A stretch of DNA of 64,000 nucleotides from Coffea arabica (taxonomy: Eukaryota; Streptophyta; Magnoliopsida; Gentianales; Rubiaceae): NCBI RefSeq assembly GCF_036785885.1, contig NC_092323.1, forward strand, positions 21,708,501-21,772,500, in the 5' to 3' direction. Below the pieces are notes generated by a model. That model was not told the origin of the DNA, ran no database searches, and saw nothing but the letters and a program-made list of their open reading frames with translations. The stretch's first letter is position 1. Every line of letters begins with the position of its first letter. Shown piece by piece: positions 10,379-22,807 of this stretch. The translations under genes were made by a program, and so were the position numbers.

Positions 10379-13300
10379 CTAGACTCCTTGTGAGGAGATT
10401 GACTCTGTTTCTGAGGGACTTGACTCTTCTTCTTCTTCTTCTTCGCTGGGACTACATGGATCAACACAATCTTCAATTAAGATCTCTAGAACCTCATTTC
10501 CCATATCTATCTGTTCTTGTTGAATTTGCTTCACTGAACTTGCAACAGACTCACGACACTCTCTCACCTCAATCATTTCAAGAGTCGGACATTCCCCTAA
10601 ACAAGAAGGCACCTCTTCCAAATGCTCACAATCGCGCACAACCAATTTCTCAAGACGGGGAAAATTATCAGAAGATGCAGTCCAGCTGCGAAAGTCCCAC
10701 AAGCCTCTCAATTTCAGGATTCGGAGGCTAGGGAACTCCCCTTCTTTCATTTCCCATTCTTCCCCAACGACAGAGTCATCGAGTAATTTAAGCACTTCAA
10801 GTTTGGGCAACATTCCAATTGTTGAGATTTCACTCCATGGCTGCTCATTGTGAGAGAGAGTCAACTTCTTCAAATTCAAAGGGAATTTAAATCCATATCT
10901 GCCAAAGTAACGCAGAGTAAGTGATTCTAGTTGACTCAAACAGTCAAACACGAGAATCCCGTCGCCAATTCTAGTAGGTTCTTCGCTTGATTCCGTCATC
11001 TTACATCTTAGCCTGCGGATGTTTGGTAACTTTGTCAGTATCTTTTGTAAGCTTTGAGAGGAGGGATCAATGGCAAGGCTTAAAGCGTCTAAATGAAGTA
11101 AGCCTGGGGATACTTCAAGATTTTCAACAGGAAAAATAAAACCAACAGAGGAATCTGTAGTCCACAGATGCCTCAATGTCTTAATGTTCCAGATAGTCTT
11201 GGGTAACAAACAATCAGCGTTGTTTCCTCGTAGCAGAAAAGTTTGTAACCTCGAGAGGTTAGCAATTGCAGTTGGGATAGAATCTATTAAGTTAAGACGA
11301 AGAGCCAAGTATCTCAAGTGAGCAAGCAAAAATACTTCCATAGGAAAATATGCACCAAACTCCAATTCCCCCAAATCCAACACTCTAAGAAGTTTAGGTA
11401 ACCAAAATCCCAAATCATCCTCTTTAAACAATAACAAACTGCGTACATTGGGAAATTCTAACATTAACTCCCAAATCATGAAATTCCTGCCATTTTGATC
11501 ACAAACTCGGAGGGGGTTGCTTGGGCCAGTAAGAATAAAACGATCATTCCGACCATGCAAAACATGTAGAAAGTTTTCTTCTTTGGCTTTTTTCACACAA
11601 AACTCATGTACCAAATCATGAACTCGGCAGGCTTTGGCACCACCCATAGATCTTTGTTCAGAAACCATAACTAAACTTCTATCAACCAGATCCTTCAAAT
11701 AGTCATTTGCCGCATCCTCTAAACTCTTTTCTTCAGTCTTTCGCACGAAGCCTTCAGAGATCCAGAGCCATAACAACCTTCGGATAGGAACATTTTCATC
11801 TTCTTTATATGCACCAAAGTAAAGGAGGCATGGCTTCAAATCATCCGATAAATGACTGTAACTCAGCTCAAGCGTCTTCCTGCAGTATTCGTCATCAAGG
11901 ACAATACTGGAAGTTAGACTCTCTGCAACTTCTTCCCAGCAGTCTTCTGCAGTATTAGCAAGAATTCCAGCAACGAGGACAACTGTGAGAGGTAAACCCC
12001 TACATAATTTTGCTATTTGAGATCCAACTTTACCCAGTGCCGGAGGAAAACCTTCTTTGCCAAATACCTTTTTCTGCAGCAATTTCCAACTCTCTTCGTT
12101 GGTAAGCTGACGGAGATTGTGAGCCTTGCTATTAGGATTGAATTGCAATTGAATTCTGTTGGTGAAGAGAATCCTACTTCCATTAGCATCATCGGGCAAT
12201 GAACTTTTGACCAAATTCCATGCCTTAATCTCCCACACATCATCCAAAAAAATGAGATACCTATTTCTCTTTAAAAGTTTGTACAGCTTGTGAGCCAAAT
12301 CACTTTCGTCCATCTCAAGATATTGATCAGGACTTTTAGAAGAAATACTACATAAAAGCTGAACTAACAAACTGTGCATGCTATACACGTGAGAAACAGT
12401 ACACCGAGCAAGGATATGAAAGTGGCTTAAAATTAATGGATCAGTAAACTCTATTGGCCATTGTTGTCTTACCAAGTCCAGCCATACCCACAATTGAAAC
12501 AAAATCCAACAGCTTTGAACCCCTGGTAAGACTATGAATAATTGTCTTTACCTCATCATCAAGACCCACCAGAACTTCATTCAACACTGGGGTGCTACGT
12601 TTTGCCTCAATGCGGAAAGATTTCTGGTTAGTTCTCTGAGCTTCATAGTCATGCCTCGTGCTATCATAGGTTTCAAGGGCCTCAGTCCTCAAAAGCTGGA
12701 TATCGCTGGCAACTCTTTCCAAATATTGATGTTTATCACCAACCACTATAGAGTCAATGACAAACTCTGCCCTGTGTGCAACCTCCATAACATGACTCCA
12801 AAGAGATTGGAGTTTTCCATTCCGGTTGCGCTGGTCTACTATTTTGGCAAGGAAAGATCTTAAGAATACGAGATCTTCTAGGACTGTGTGGATTTGATCT
12901 TCTGGGAATGCAATTGAATCGTCAGCCTCATTACAACTTTCTAGTTCCTTCAGATTTTCAAGCAGAAAATCCATACAGCCCAACTCATTGGTCCTAGGAA
13001 AACCAAATGGCGAGAATGATGTTACTGGATCGGTAACTTCTGCCCTAATAAACTTGAGCGCTTTAAGCAAATGAAAAAGAGCAAGATCGGTTTCCTTGGC
13101 CAAGCCTTCTTTGATTTGATTCAGAGAGAGAGAGAAGATTACAACCGCTGCATCGCAGGACACAACTCCAATCAGATTCTTCATTTCATGGCATAGCTCT
13201 TTGAACTTCTCCTGATGCCTGAGGAGGATTGTCAGGAATCTTAGCCCCTCGACAAATTTGAGCATTTGATTCATAATCGGGACTGGAGTACTGGTACAAG

Positions 13301-14171
13301 ATTTCAGCAGCTCCTTAATATTGTGAACGAGATAATCCATAAAGTCAACTACTAGATGCTTATTCTTCTCCAGAGCTGAAGTGTCTGATGATCTTGATAA
13401 CTTTGCAGCAGTCAAGACATGGATGTAACTTTCTCGGACCTGGGGATCACCGGGATTAATCTTCTCGCGTATTAGTCGAGTCATTTGAAGTTCTGTTTCA
13501 TTCTGTACTTCTTTATTTGTGTGAAAGCACCATACAGAAGCCAGGTGTAATGCATTGATAGCCACCACTTCACCGTGAATCAAGAGATCTATCAGTTGCT
13601 GACCCTTGACGCCGCGAAGCATGGCAAAAAGAATGAAACTCTTCAAGAACATTAGGTTCTCTACAAGGCGTTCCAAATGGAATCCATTCATTTTAGCCAG
13701 AGCCTTTGAAACCGAATCAATGAAATCAATAACTAGTTCTGGATCTCTCAGCCAGTAATACTCCAACAAAAAGTTGATGCACGGTTCCTTGATATGTCGC
13801 TCGAAAAACAACTTGATTGCTTCCCGAAATCTGGTGAGCTCACGTAGGATCTGAGTCAAACCAGCTAAATGAGAAGGAATCAAGCATTCGCTGCAAGCAA
13901 ATTCAAGATCTTGCATTCTTCTGATAATCAGATTTTGAATTCTGAAAGAAGTAACATCCTTCTCTTCCTTATCTTGTTCCAAACAGGTTTTATGGTTCCT
14001 CCTCCTCCTCCTACACTTTGTCAGATACAGATCAAAGCTTTGTAAAAGTCTCACGTCGATCTCCAGCTCATAGATAACATCACCGAAATAATGGAATGTC
14101 TTATCGATCAAGCCCAGAAAATCGAGAGCGAGTTCAAAGCAACTACGGCTACTGCTGCAGCATATCTCCAT
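10379..14171 (-). pseudogene. R1-like CC-NB-LRR disease-resistance gene, frameshifted after the P-loop
   Basis: Reading from the ATG at 14171, a 576-codon frame gives a helical N-terminal region resembling the long N-terminal domain of late-blight-R1-type NLRs. It ends with the P-loop GMAGLGKTT (residues 562-570), followed six residues later by a stop at 12441. A second, overlapping frame (to 10379) carries the rest: kinase-2 FLDDVW (about 12250), RNBS-B-like GSRILFTNR, GLPL, RNBS-D-like LLYFGAYKED, VHD in place of MHD (about 11620), about a dozen leucine-rich repeats, and an acidic Glu/Ser-rich tail. Joined, it would be about 1,260 residues, usual for the family. The break looks like a small indel (a 2-base loss fits) in the tttactgat stretch near 12445. 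NLRs of this type act in the cytoplasm as pathogen sensors. This allele should make only a P-loop-truncated protein unless the indel is a sequencing error. No intron is needed elsewhere. Confidence 0.9.
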
Positions 14172-17100
14172 TGTTGTACCTTCTATTCACTCTGAGATCA
14201 TATTTGCATCTTGAATAAACTTTAGTTCAAGGTTTACAACTTTTCTCATAACCTGAAAATAGTCAAATATTGTCGGCAAGTTGTGTTGGTAGAGACATTT
14301 AGGGTCCCCACCCCGGAGCCTAAGCGAGACAGCTTTTGTCTACTTCCGGCCCAACGTGCATTTCGAAATAATGGATCCTAAAGCAGTAAATGGTTGTAAT
14401 ACTACGGTAAGTGCAACATTGGTTTTGATACTAGGGCAGTAAATAGTAGTAATTTTACCAGAATGTAAACACCCTAGTCGAAATTGCTCAAAGTTAATAG
14501 TTGAACTATTTTTTTTTCCCATCAAAACCATTCATTATCCTTGTCAAAACTCCGCGCATATTAATTGAACAATTCTTGTAAATCCAATTCATATGCGAAG
14601 TCACAACAAAAATCCTACCAATTTAGAAAGAGTTCATTTATAAAAAAAAAAAAAAAAGTGATTTTAAATCACGACATTTCTTTCTAAGTGAGAGACATAA
14701 ACATAAGAATCCCTAAAATTACAAAGAGTTGGGTTATCCATTAATTTGTTTTTGTCTTAACTCATATATGGCTTTCTATATAAAAATATTAATGAATTTT
14801 AACTGTGATTCTCTTATCAAAAGGAATTGAATTGTTCTTTGAACTACTGTACAGGAGGGCGGGAAAAAACCATAGCAATTAGCTAGCATAAAGCCATCAG
14901 GAAGACTAAATTGCTAAAATCATCTTAGGGACAAGAGTTTGCTAGTAACCAAACAATCATAACAATGAAAAAACATCCATTTTTAATGAAAAATCACCTT
15001 GACAAACATTAAGATATTAGCCCAACATTTGAATTTTCCAACTGAAAATTGAAGAAATATAGCATCCCCTTAGAAAAGGTATTTGCCAACCACCTTAAAT
15101 CAGTAATCCAAATTTCAGGCTTCTAAAGTCTTCCAGATATATTGCCCATTTTTAGCTTTTCTTTCGACAATGTACTTCGATACTTATAAGTAAAACAATA
15201 TGAAGATAACAAGAAATAACATGCCCAAAAGGTAAATCATCCGATCTACCTCTTCCAAGTAGAAAATATGATCTAGACTCTCAACCTACTTAAAAAGGCT
15301 ACATTAAGGAAGTTGATCGCATAAAAGACGAAGCAAGAAGAAACATACCAAAGAAGCCTACCATTAAATGTATCCTAGGATCCCTAGATTGTTTAACTAA
15401 AATGATAAGCCGAGGCTACTGAGAATTCACCTAAACTTGTCAAAGACCAAGACATATTTGTCCATAGAGTCACCAAGAGGAGGATTTGTATGGTAAAATT
15501 TTGGAAAAGTGCAAATCTTCCTCGAACACCAAAAATTGAGGCTTAAAGTTCCTTCAAGTGTTGGAAAAGTCTACAGCGAGGAAGAGTAACCATAAGTCAC
15601 AAATGAGTGACTAATGTAATACGACATGTAGGTTTTAATAAGCTATTATATAAGTTTCACTAGGGACAAAGTTGTGGCAGTAAATTGTGTATAACCAATA
15701 GTAAGTTTTTGTATAAAAGAAATGAATTTCACAGTTTCTGTAACTAACTCTTTAAATAACAATCTTATTAAATTTTTAGTATCACTTTTGGTCCAAATCT
15801 TATCATTTTTTATATAAAACATATCTTACTAATTTTTCAAGCAAAACTTACCGTTTGTTCAAACACAGAAGTTATTACTTGTTCAAGCATAATTTATTAC
15901 ATTATTAACATATCTTAACATTTTTTCATGCAAACCATTCCAATTTTTAAGTAAAATTTACCGTTCTTTTATTGAAACTCACAACTACTTTTTTATGACT
16001 AAAAAGCTCTTGGTAAAATTTATCATCCTGTTAATGATATTTACAAAATTTCTTCAGGCACTTTTTATGCTTTTTTTTTTTAAAAAATACTCTTACTTAG
16101 CAAAAACATATAGCGTTATTAGCAAAACTTATTACTCTATAACATTTTTCTATGAATAATTTAGTTAGTGCATACAATTTTCGATCTGTAGCTTATATAT
16201 TCACAGTCATTGCTTATTTACAATTGAATACGTGTTTAAATAAAACTATATTCTAACAAAACACTAAATTTTTTACTCTACGCAACCAACCAATGCCTTA
16301 AGATGAACATTGCACTAGTCCTTAAAGTATAGCACTATTCTTTCTCATGAATATTATTGATAATTTTATTGCAAAGTGTAATTTTATTAGGAACATACCA
16401 ATTTTCTTAGTAAATTTACAACTATATTATTAACGATTCCTGGTTTTTGCAAACATAAGAAAACATCTTATAAGTTTGCATGTTACTCCCTCCGTCCCAT
16501 TTATTTCGTCATGTTTGGAGAATTTAATTTTTTAATAATAGTGATTTGATTGTAATGTTTGTGCTTCTTTTTTTAATTTTACTCCTACAAATTTAAAATT
16601 TAAATTTAAATGATAACATGCATATTATTAGAAATAAGAATTATATTAAAAAGACAGATTAAAAGATATTTTGACTTTTTTAATATAATAATTATTTTAA
16701 AATATTTCAAAATAGAAAGTATAACATGAGAGGAGAGAGCACTGTTTAGGATGTTGACAACTACTATAGTCAAATATTTGGCAGACTCTTTGTTCTTGTC
16801 CTTTTTGCAGCTTCCAAGACTGTTTATCTTGTCTTGGTCTGTTTGGGGGAGACTTTATGAATTATGATGCAAGGGGAGCCGTGCGTAATGGATCCCGCCG
16901 CACCGCTGCACGATGGAAAAGCGATGATGTCTACTTGCTTGGGTCCGGCAAACCTAATTCAATACAACCAATCGTTTGAATCGGAATGGATCTTCGGTCA
17001 CATTTATTTTCTGTATCAATCTTTGTCCTACTTTAATTAATTCAGTTGAGTTTTACGTAGAAGATCAATTTATTAATCCAGTTGCTCCCAAGAAGTGCAG

Positions 17101-18377
17101 AAGGAGAAAAGACTATATAAAATTATTAAAATGATGCAAACACTTAAACCTACCAAGCCAAATACTGTGACGCCTTGGCCATATACAGAATCCAGTAGCA
17201 GATATTAAGCAAAAACCCATTAGAAAAATGCATTATTTGTTTTGCTATTTATCCATATGAAATTCTAATCATATATTTCCTTTGAGGACAATAGGATGGG
17301 TTTAATTTAGGCACATAGATCTTTTTTTTTTTTTTTCGTTGAAGAGGCACTAGGTATTGTAGTATTCACAGAAACAAAAGTCCGTACATCTGCTCATGTT
17401 GAACACTAATAGTGCATAAAAAAAATAGCATATGTATGCAATGATAGTGCATAAAAATATTATATCTGAAGAATCACAAAATTTTTTGTGTGAATTTATT
17501 AACGCTTTAGTTGTATAGAATAGAATCAATGATTTCTCTAATTGAAATATATTTTTTGAAATTTTTATAGAAAAATATACCATGGTGATTTGATATATGC
17601 AACGTAAAAAAATGATTGAGAAATATATTCATAAAAAATATAAAAACTAAGCTCCTAACTAAGTTGGTGTTCACAAGGGTAATGATGGTATTCATGGGAA
17701 AATAGTTTAAGCTATTAGTGTGAGCAGTTCTGGGTATGGTATTTACATGTTAAATTTTATGGACCATTGAGGCCTTAACAACAGATCCCTTGAAGACCTA
17801 TGCAAGGTAAATATGCTATGTGTCTATATTAAAAAAAAGTTTAGAAATAGATTTGAATTTATGGGTTTTTTATTTTTCAAATTAAATATTACTTTGCAAA
17901 GATGTTTTTGATTTGTAATTCTGTATACCTAAAATCTAATACTGCAAGACAATTCATATTTTTATTAAAACCTTTTTCTTTTCTACACTACTAGTGATGG
18001 GCTCACAATTTGTCGCATTCAGAAATCCCATTTTTGGCCCTTTTGTTTTCAAACCCAAGTGAATATTGGCCAAACATAAATTGGAGATGCAGATTGGATG
18101 ACAAGATATCATCAGCTTCAGCTTAAGTCAAGCTTTGAAGATAATTATGTATCCATCAAAATAATCTTCAATTTTCTTCTTACAATTTTCTTCTTACACT
18201 TTTTAACCAGATTTCCTTCTTACAATTTTCAATTTTCAAGTCATGCAATAATGGAATGTATTCTTTAGCTCTGTACCGTGTGATTTATGGCAAGAAGTAG
18301 GCACTCAGCTAAGTGAATACAAAATTTAAGGGAAACATAAAACAAAAACCTGCTGCAGACCAGCCTGATGAAGCAGT
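14172..18377. other. AT-rich intergenic sequence
   Basis: No coding frame with recognisable features is present. The segment includes A/T tracts and a Stowaway-like end at 16486. Short frames at 17350-17695 are Phe/Ile/Lys-rich and unconvincing. A frame at 18313 runs into the LINE and is not a separate gene. Confidence 0.5.
16486..16505 (+). repeat. Stowaway-like MITE terminus
   Basis: The sequence ctccctccgtcccatttatt, preceded by TTA, matches the well-known Stowaway (Tc1/mariner) terminal inverted repeat. The opposite end is not clear. A weak candidate is the purine-rich gagaggagagag near 16727, which would give an element of about 250 bp. Only the left terminus is firmly supported. Confidence 0.5.
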
Positions 18378-18393
18378 GAGATCTACCTTGGGC
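18378..18393. repeat. Left target-site duplication of the LINE
   Basis: gagatctaccttgggc is repeated exactly at 20203-20218, directly after the LINE poly-A tail. Confidence 0.9.
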
Positions 18394-20202
18394 TTAGCTG
18401 GAAAAGAGGTCATGTTGAAGGCAGTTGCAATGGCCATGCCTACGTACGTAATGTCATGCTTCAAGCTGCCATGTCTAATTTCTGGTGGGGTGAAACCGAG
18501 GGAAGAAATAAAATGCACTGGATATCTTGGGACAAAATGGTAGCACACAAAAACACAGGTGGCCTTGGCTTCAAGGATTTGGAAGCCTTCAATAAAGCTC
18601 TACTGGGTAAGCAGGTATGGAGGTTACTAACTAAGCCAAACCTTCTTGTCAGTAAGGTGTTAAAAGGCTAAATATTTCCCTCAAGAATCCATTTTACAAT
18701 GCACCCCTCCTAAGAACGGATCATGGATTTGGCAAGGATTAATGGGAGCAAGAGGTTTACTAGATGAAGGCTTGATGAGGAGAATTGGAAATGGCAGAAG
18801 CACGAGAATTTGGGCCCACAAATGGATACCAGAGACACCCACGGGGAAGCCAACTATGTGCAGAACAAGTAATTGTGAGCTGGAAATGGTGGATGAGCTA
18901 ATATGCCAGCAGAGATGGAACAGGACTATCATATTCAGCAACTTCCATAAAGAAGATGCTGAGAAGATCCTCCGTATCCCCCTAAGCCTATCTGGGAGGG
19001 AAGATAGCTTCTACTGGAAACCAAATGCGGGAGGGGAGTATACAGTTGATTCAGGATATAAAATGTTGATGGAGAAAGGTAGAAGCAAAAGGAAGTGCAA
19101 ATTGGAGGGAGCTGGATCAAGTATTTCAGAAGAAAGCCAACAAATGACTCAGATGTGGAGTACACTGTGGAGGCTTAATATTAAGCATAAAATCAAACAC
19201 TTCATCTAGAAGTGTATTAAAGGAGCCTCACTAGTCAGGGAGGCAGTGTGGAGACGAACAGGAATAGGTGATCCTATATGCTCAACTTGTGGTGAGGCAC
19301 AAGAAACCATAGAACATCTGCTGCTCAACTGTTCCCATGCTATGGATATATGGAAATCAGCTCCCATTCAATGGGATGGAGCAACAGACCAAAAGGGAGA
19401 TTTCAAGAGATGGTGGCTGCGAATTTCAGAAGCAAGGACTAGACCAGAAGGGAAGGATCATATTGGACTGACAGCAAATATACTGTGGCAGGTATGGAAA
19501 GATAGGAATAAGAAGGAATTTGAGAGCTCAGCTAGATCAACACCAATGAGAACAGTAGACCGTGCGCATAAAGAATGGCTGGAACAAGGTGTAGAGCTCC
19601 AACAGGGCGATAGGAAGAGTACAGAAGAAACAGTCCCTGCAAATGAACAACAAAGCCAGAGTAATGGAAACGAAGGGGCTATAATTTTAGAAGTGACAAC
19701 AGCAAAGAAGCAAGAACAGAATGGCCTTGGAATAGGAGTCACAGTAAGAATAATAGCAAACACTAAAATTGCAGACTGGGTACTGAAAGAGAGAAGCCTG
19801 GGGAGTAAAATTTTGGATGAAGCATTGGCATTAAAACTAGCTCTGTGTAAAGCTGTGCACCAGCAGTGGAGAAAGGTACGACTCAACTTTTGCAACAAAG
19901 AGCTATGGAAACAACTAATACAGCAACAACCAACAGATAGCAAGATGGCTACATTGCTGGAGGATATTCTGAATCTGAAAAGACTGTTTTGCATGTACTC
20001 TTTTGGGTTGGAAAGGGAAGAAAATATGTTAGATAGTAGAAAACTGAGTGCAGACACTTTAAGCGTAATTGTGGATGAGGAAAGAATTTTCCTCAGTGTT
20101 CTTTGAACACTTTTTGTACAGTTCCCTCGAGCCGTTGCTTGTACATGTAACTTGTTTTTTATGATAATAAAATTTCCTATCGTTTGGACAAAAAAAAAAA
20201 AA
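18394..20202 (+). mobile_element. 5'-truncated LINE (L1-like) retrotransposon
   Basis: Only the C-terminal part of ORF2 is present. It starts inside the RT thumb region ([20 protein letters not shown]), then [19 protein letters not shown] and [19 protein letters not shown]. The zinc-binding region follows (CSTCGEAQETIEHLLLNC), then a degenerate RNase H-like part, stopping at 20106. The short 3' untranslated part contains aataaaatttc and ends in a 13-base A tail (20190-20202). An exact 16-bp TSD flanks the copy, the signature of target-primed reverse transcription. The frame has a shift near 18470, a break near 18671, and a stop at about 19207 (HFI-stop-KC), so the copy is dead. The insertion appears to sit in sequence upstream of the SPPA-like exons. 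Confidence 0.92.
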
Positions 20203-20218
20203 GAGATCTACCTTGGGC
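20203..20218. repeat. Right target-site duplication of the LINE
   Basis: Exact second copy of gagatctaccttgggc, immediately 3' of the poly-A tail. Confidence 0.9.
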
Positions 20219-20641
20219 ATCATTATGCTTTTTAAGGACTGTGAGATAGAAGCCCTGATATTGCATAAAATCTTTTCAACATATCTGTGAAACTATTTTC
20301 GTATTTTACGGTCTTTGAGTCTCAGTTGTGATCACTGTAAGTGCTTACTTTAAATATTCACTGAGGAAGAGCTATATCTGGCAAATGCAAAGATAGGTTA
20401 GCAACCATAGATCCGTCTCATTTTTGTTGTTTTGCTTAAAATCTTTGCTCACCCATTAAGGTTTACGTTTCTGTGGTTTACCCCAAACAGTTAGCAGTAT
20501 GCTTACGGTAATGAAATGCACATGCTCTGCTCTTGGCAACAATATCTGCAGTTTTTTGGGAAAATAAATGGGACAAGCTGATAGCTTATTTCCCAAACTC
20601 TGATGAATGGTTCAGTGATCCACAAAGATTGTGTCCTACAG
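20219..20641. other. Probable intron or upstream remnant of the SPPA-like gene
   Basis: No SppA-like coding sequence was recognised here. It ends with a plausible 3' splice site (tcctacag, G at 20641). The exon that should encode the preceding IDSPGGDA-type segment of the family was not found between the LINE and this point. Confidence 0.4.
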
Positions 20642-20796
20642 AATGTGGAGAGAAATCAGACTCTTGGCTGACTCTAAGCCTGTTGTTGCATCAATGGCTG
20701 ATGTGGCAGCTAGTGGAGGATATTATACGGCAATGGGAGCTGGAATTATAGTTGCAGAAAATCTAACATTGACTGGTTCAATTGGAGTTGTGACAG

Positions 20797-21551
20797 GTAA
20801 TTGTGGAAACTCCAAGTGATAATTTTCTTAAATTATATCTGTTCTTTGTTATGTGATTTATATGTCATTTGTTGTTTAAGACCTTGTCAGTAGCTATGGT
20901 GATGAGTTTTGTATGAGCAGAAACCAACTGGATAAAAGAGATAATGATTCCACAAGAAATGCATGTAGCATTTTAAATGTGTTGCCTGGCTATAAATAAG
21001 CAGTCCCAATGGCACTCTGGTATTGTCTATGGGAATAGCATTTGATAGGGCCCAAGTCAGGAGTCATTACTGCATTACTGCATGCAATTGCTGTAATTCT
21101 CACCTTAGACAAGTTTAGAATGCAGGATAAGCTACTTGTAATGTTATAAATCAGATTTAGGTGGGAATGCTATCTAATTTGATAATCAACTGCAGGAATG
21201 AGGTCACCTGTGTAATTAGATGTACCTAATTGTGATTTAGCTAGCAAAAGTAATTGTCTGCCAGGTCTTTTCTTTCCTGTTCTACTGACGCGGCATTAGT
21301 GGAAATTTATTTTGTGTTTTCCACTGATTTGTTATGGCGAGCTCTGATAGCTTTGGTTATTATTTCTCACAGTTCGATTTTTTCTGCCTTTATTTGAATG
21401 CCTTTTCTTTTTCTCGTACAGTTGTTGCAAATAGATGAGTAGTGTTCGTTCTTTAAATTAAGCACCTTTGACCCAAGCCGAGCTTTCCATTGGAGATTGC
21501 ACAAAATGAATTCATGCACTATTGGCAGATTTTGTCACTGTTTTGGTGCAG
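20797..21551 (+). other. Intron between SPPA-like exons
   Basis: GT (20797) to AG (21551), AT/T-rich, with no other gene seen. The phase match between the flanking exons supports the splice. Confidence 0.65.
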
Positions 21552-21657
21552 GAAAGTTCAATCTGGGAAAATTATATGAAAAGATTGGCTTTAACGAGGA
21601 GATAATATCAAGGGGGAGATGTGCTGAGCTCACCGCTGCAGAACAACGGCCATTTAG

Positions 21658-22574
21658 GTTAGTTTTTGTTCTGCTGTTTGGTGAATTTCTATATGTTAAT
21701 TAAAAATGGACAGCATTTCCTTCATCATTTACAAGACAAATTTATGAAAAAATAATGGATTAAGGAAAAAAAAAATGGTGTTACAGTATAGATGCTTCTT
21801 TTCTAGCCCAAGTAATTCACTTCCTGAACAAGAATATTTGATGTGCCACATATGCCCATGTTGCCTATTATCAGATATTAGACGGCAAAACTGGAGCAGT
21901 GGATTATGCCGATCTTCGAGTGAGGCACATTTATGTGGCCAAACCATTCTTCTGCGCAGATTTATTAGCTTCGTGTTTGTGATTTCATTTACCCTTGATA
22001 TCCATTTTTGGGGTAGCAGTCTGCAGACATGCTTAAGTTTGTGCCCAGGCATACAGAAAATGGGGTTAATTCTTTCTTGTCTTGCATCTCCTCCTGCACC
22101 CCTTAAGTGCCATTCTTTTTGCATTTTTATCCATGTACTCCATTTGGAAAAGAAAAAAGGAATGATAAAGAAACTACCTGTAAATGCTGGGAATGAAAAC
22201 CCAATATGTACACTTGATTTAAGCTTTTGCATGATTGAACAACAAAATTGATCTTGATTGCAGTTGATCTGAAACTACATGCCCTAGGCTTTTTGATTGC
22301 AGTTTTAGAGTTAGGATACTAAGATATATGTGTTGGATAAACCTGAGAAGCATTACATAAGGAAAACGTGATTCGGGTACTGGATCTGTGTTTAGCCATC
22401 ATGGTTGAGCATTTCTGTTCTGTCTGCAAAGTGTGATGCTAAATAATCGGTGCTTGAAGTTTTCTCTTGCCGGCGGAGCTTGTTTACATGATATCTGCAA
22501 TCGATTTGATGAGATGGGCTTCACTTTTCTGTTATGTTAATTTTTCTGTTGGATTGATGATGATTCATGTTCAG
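21658..22574 (+). other. Intron-like segment lacking the expected SPPA exon(s)
   Basis: Bounded by a GT donor (21658) and an AG acceptor (22574). The family has about 80 residues here, including the PDEAELF-like start and a GRVWTGKDA-like motif. None is visible in any forward frame, so an internal deletion is likely. The exon-2 end leaves a partial codon (AG), whereas the last exon starts in phase 0, so the two cannot be joined directly without a frame change. Confidence 0.6.
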
Positions 22575-22807
22575 GTTACTCTTGTTGAGCTGGTTAAACC
22601 ATCGCCATCGCTGCCAGAGATTTTAACTGGCATAGGAAACTCTCTCGTCGGAGCAGACAGAATTTTGAAACAACTATTGGATGAATTGGCAGTTTCTGAT
22701 GGAATTCAAGCGCGCATGGACGGGATTTTGTTTCAAAAGTTGGAAGGGGCTGATTATTCCAGTCCTATATTGACAATGGTGAAAGATTACCTGGGTTCAC
22801 TTTGACT

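Larger units (their letters stand above)
20642..22805 (+). pseudogene. SPPA: SppA-like chloroplast protease (signal peptide peptidase type), partial gene of three exons
   Basis: Three exons with good borders are readable. At 20642-20796 (ends acag|gtaa) the frame carries MWREIRLLADSKPVVASM, then DVAASGGYY with the catalytic serine of the SppA family and NLTLTGSIGVVTG. At 21552-21657 (tgcag|gaaag ... tttag|gttag) it reads KFNLGKLYEKIGF...ELTAAEQRPFR. At 22575-22805 (ttcag|gttac) it reads VTLVELVKPSPSLPEIL to KDYLGSL and a stop. The first two exons join in phase across G/GA. SppA proteins are serine proteases, and the plant form is attached to thylakoids. Two parts expected from the family are missing: all upstream exons, and the ~80 codons between the PFR and VTLVEL segments, which I cannot find in 21658-22574. 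The upstream region also carries a LINE. I call it a gene fragment or pseudogene. An unseen tiny exon arrangement is possible but unlikely. Confidence 0.8.

Noticed and set aside
18345..18378. QPDEA-like peptide that resembles the start of the missing SPPA exon
   Set aside because: It lies upstream of the earlier exons, in the wrong order, and extends only five residues. Coincidence is likelier.
19458..20057. 199-codon minus-strand frame
   Set aside because: Antisense shadow of the LINE RNase H region.
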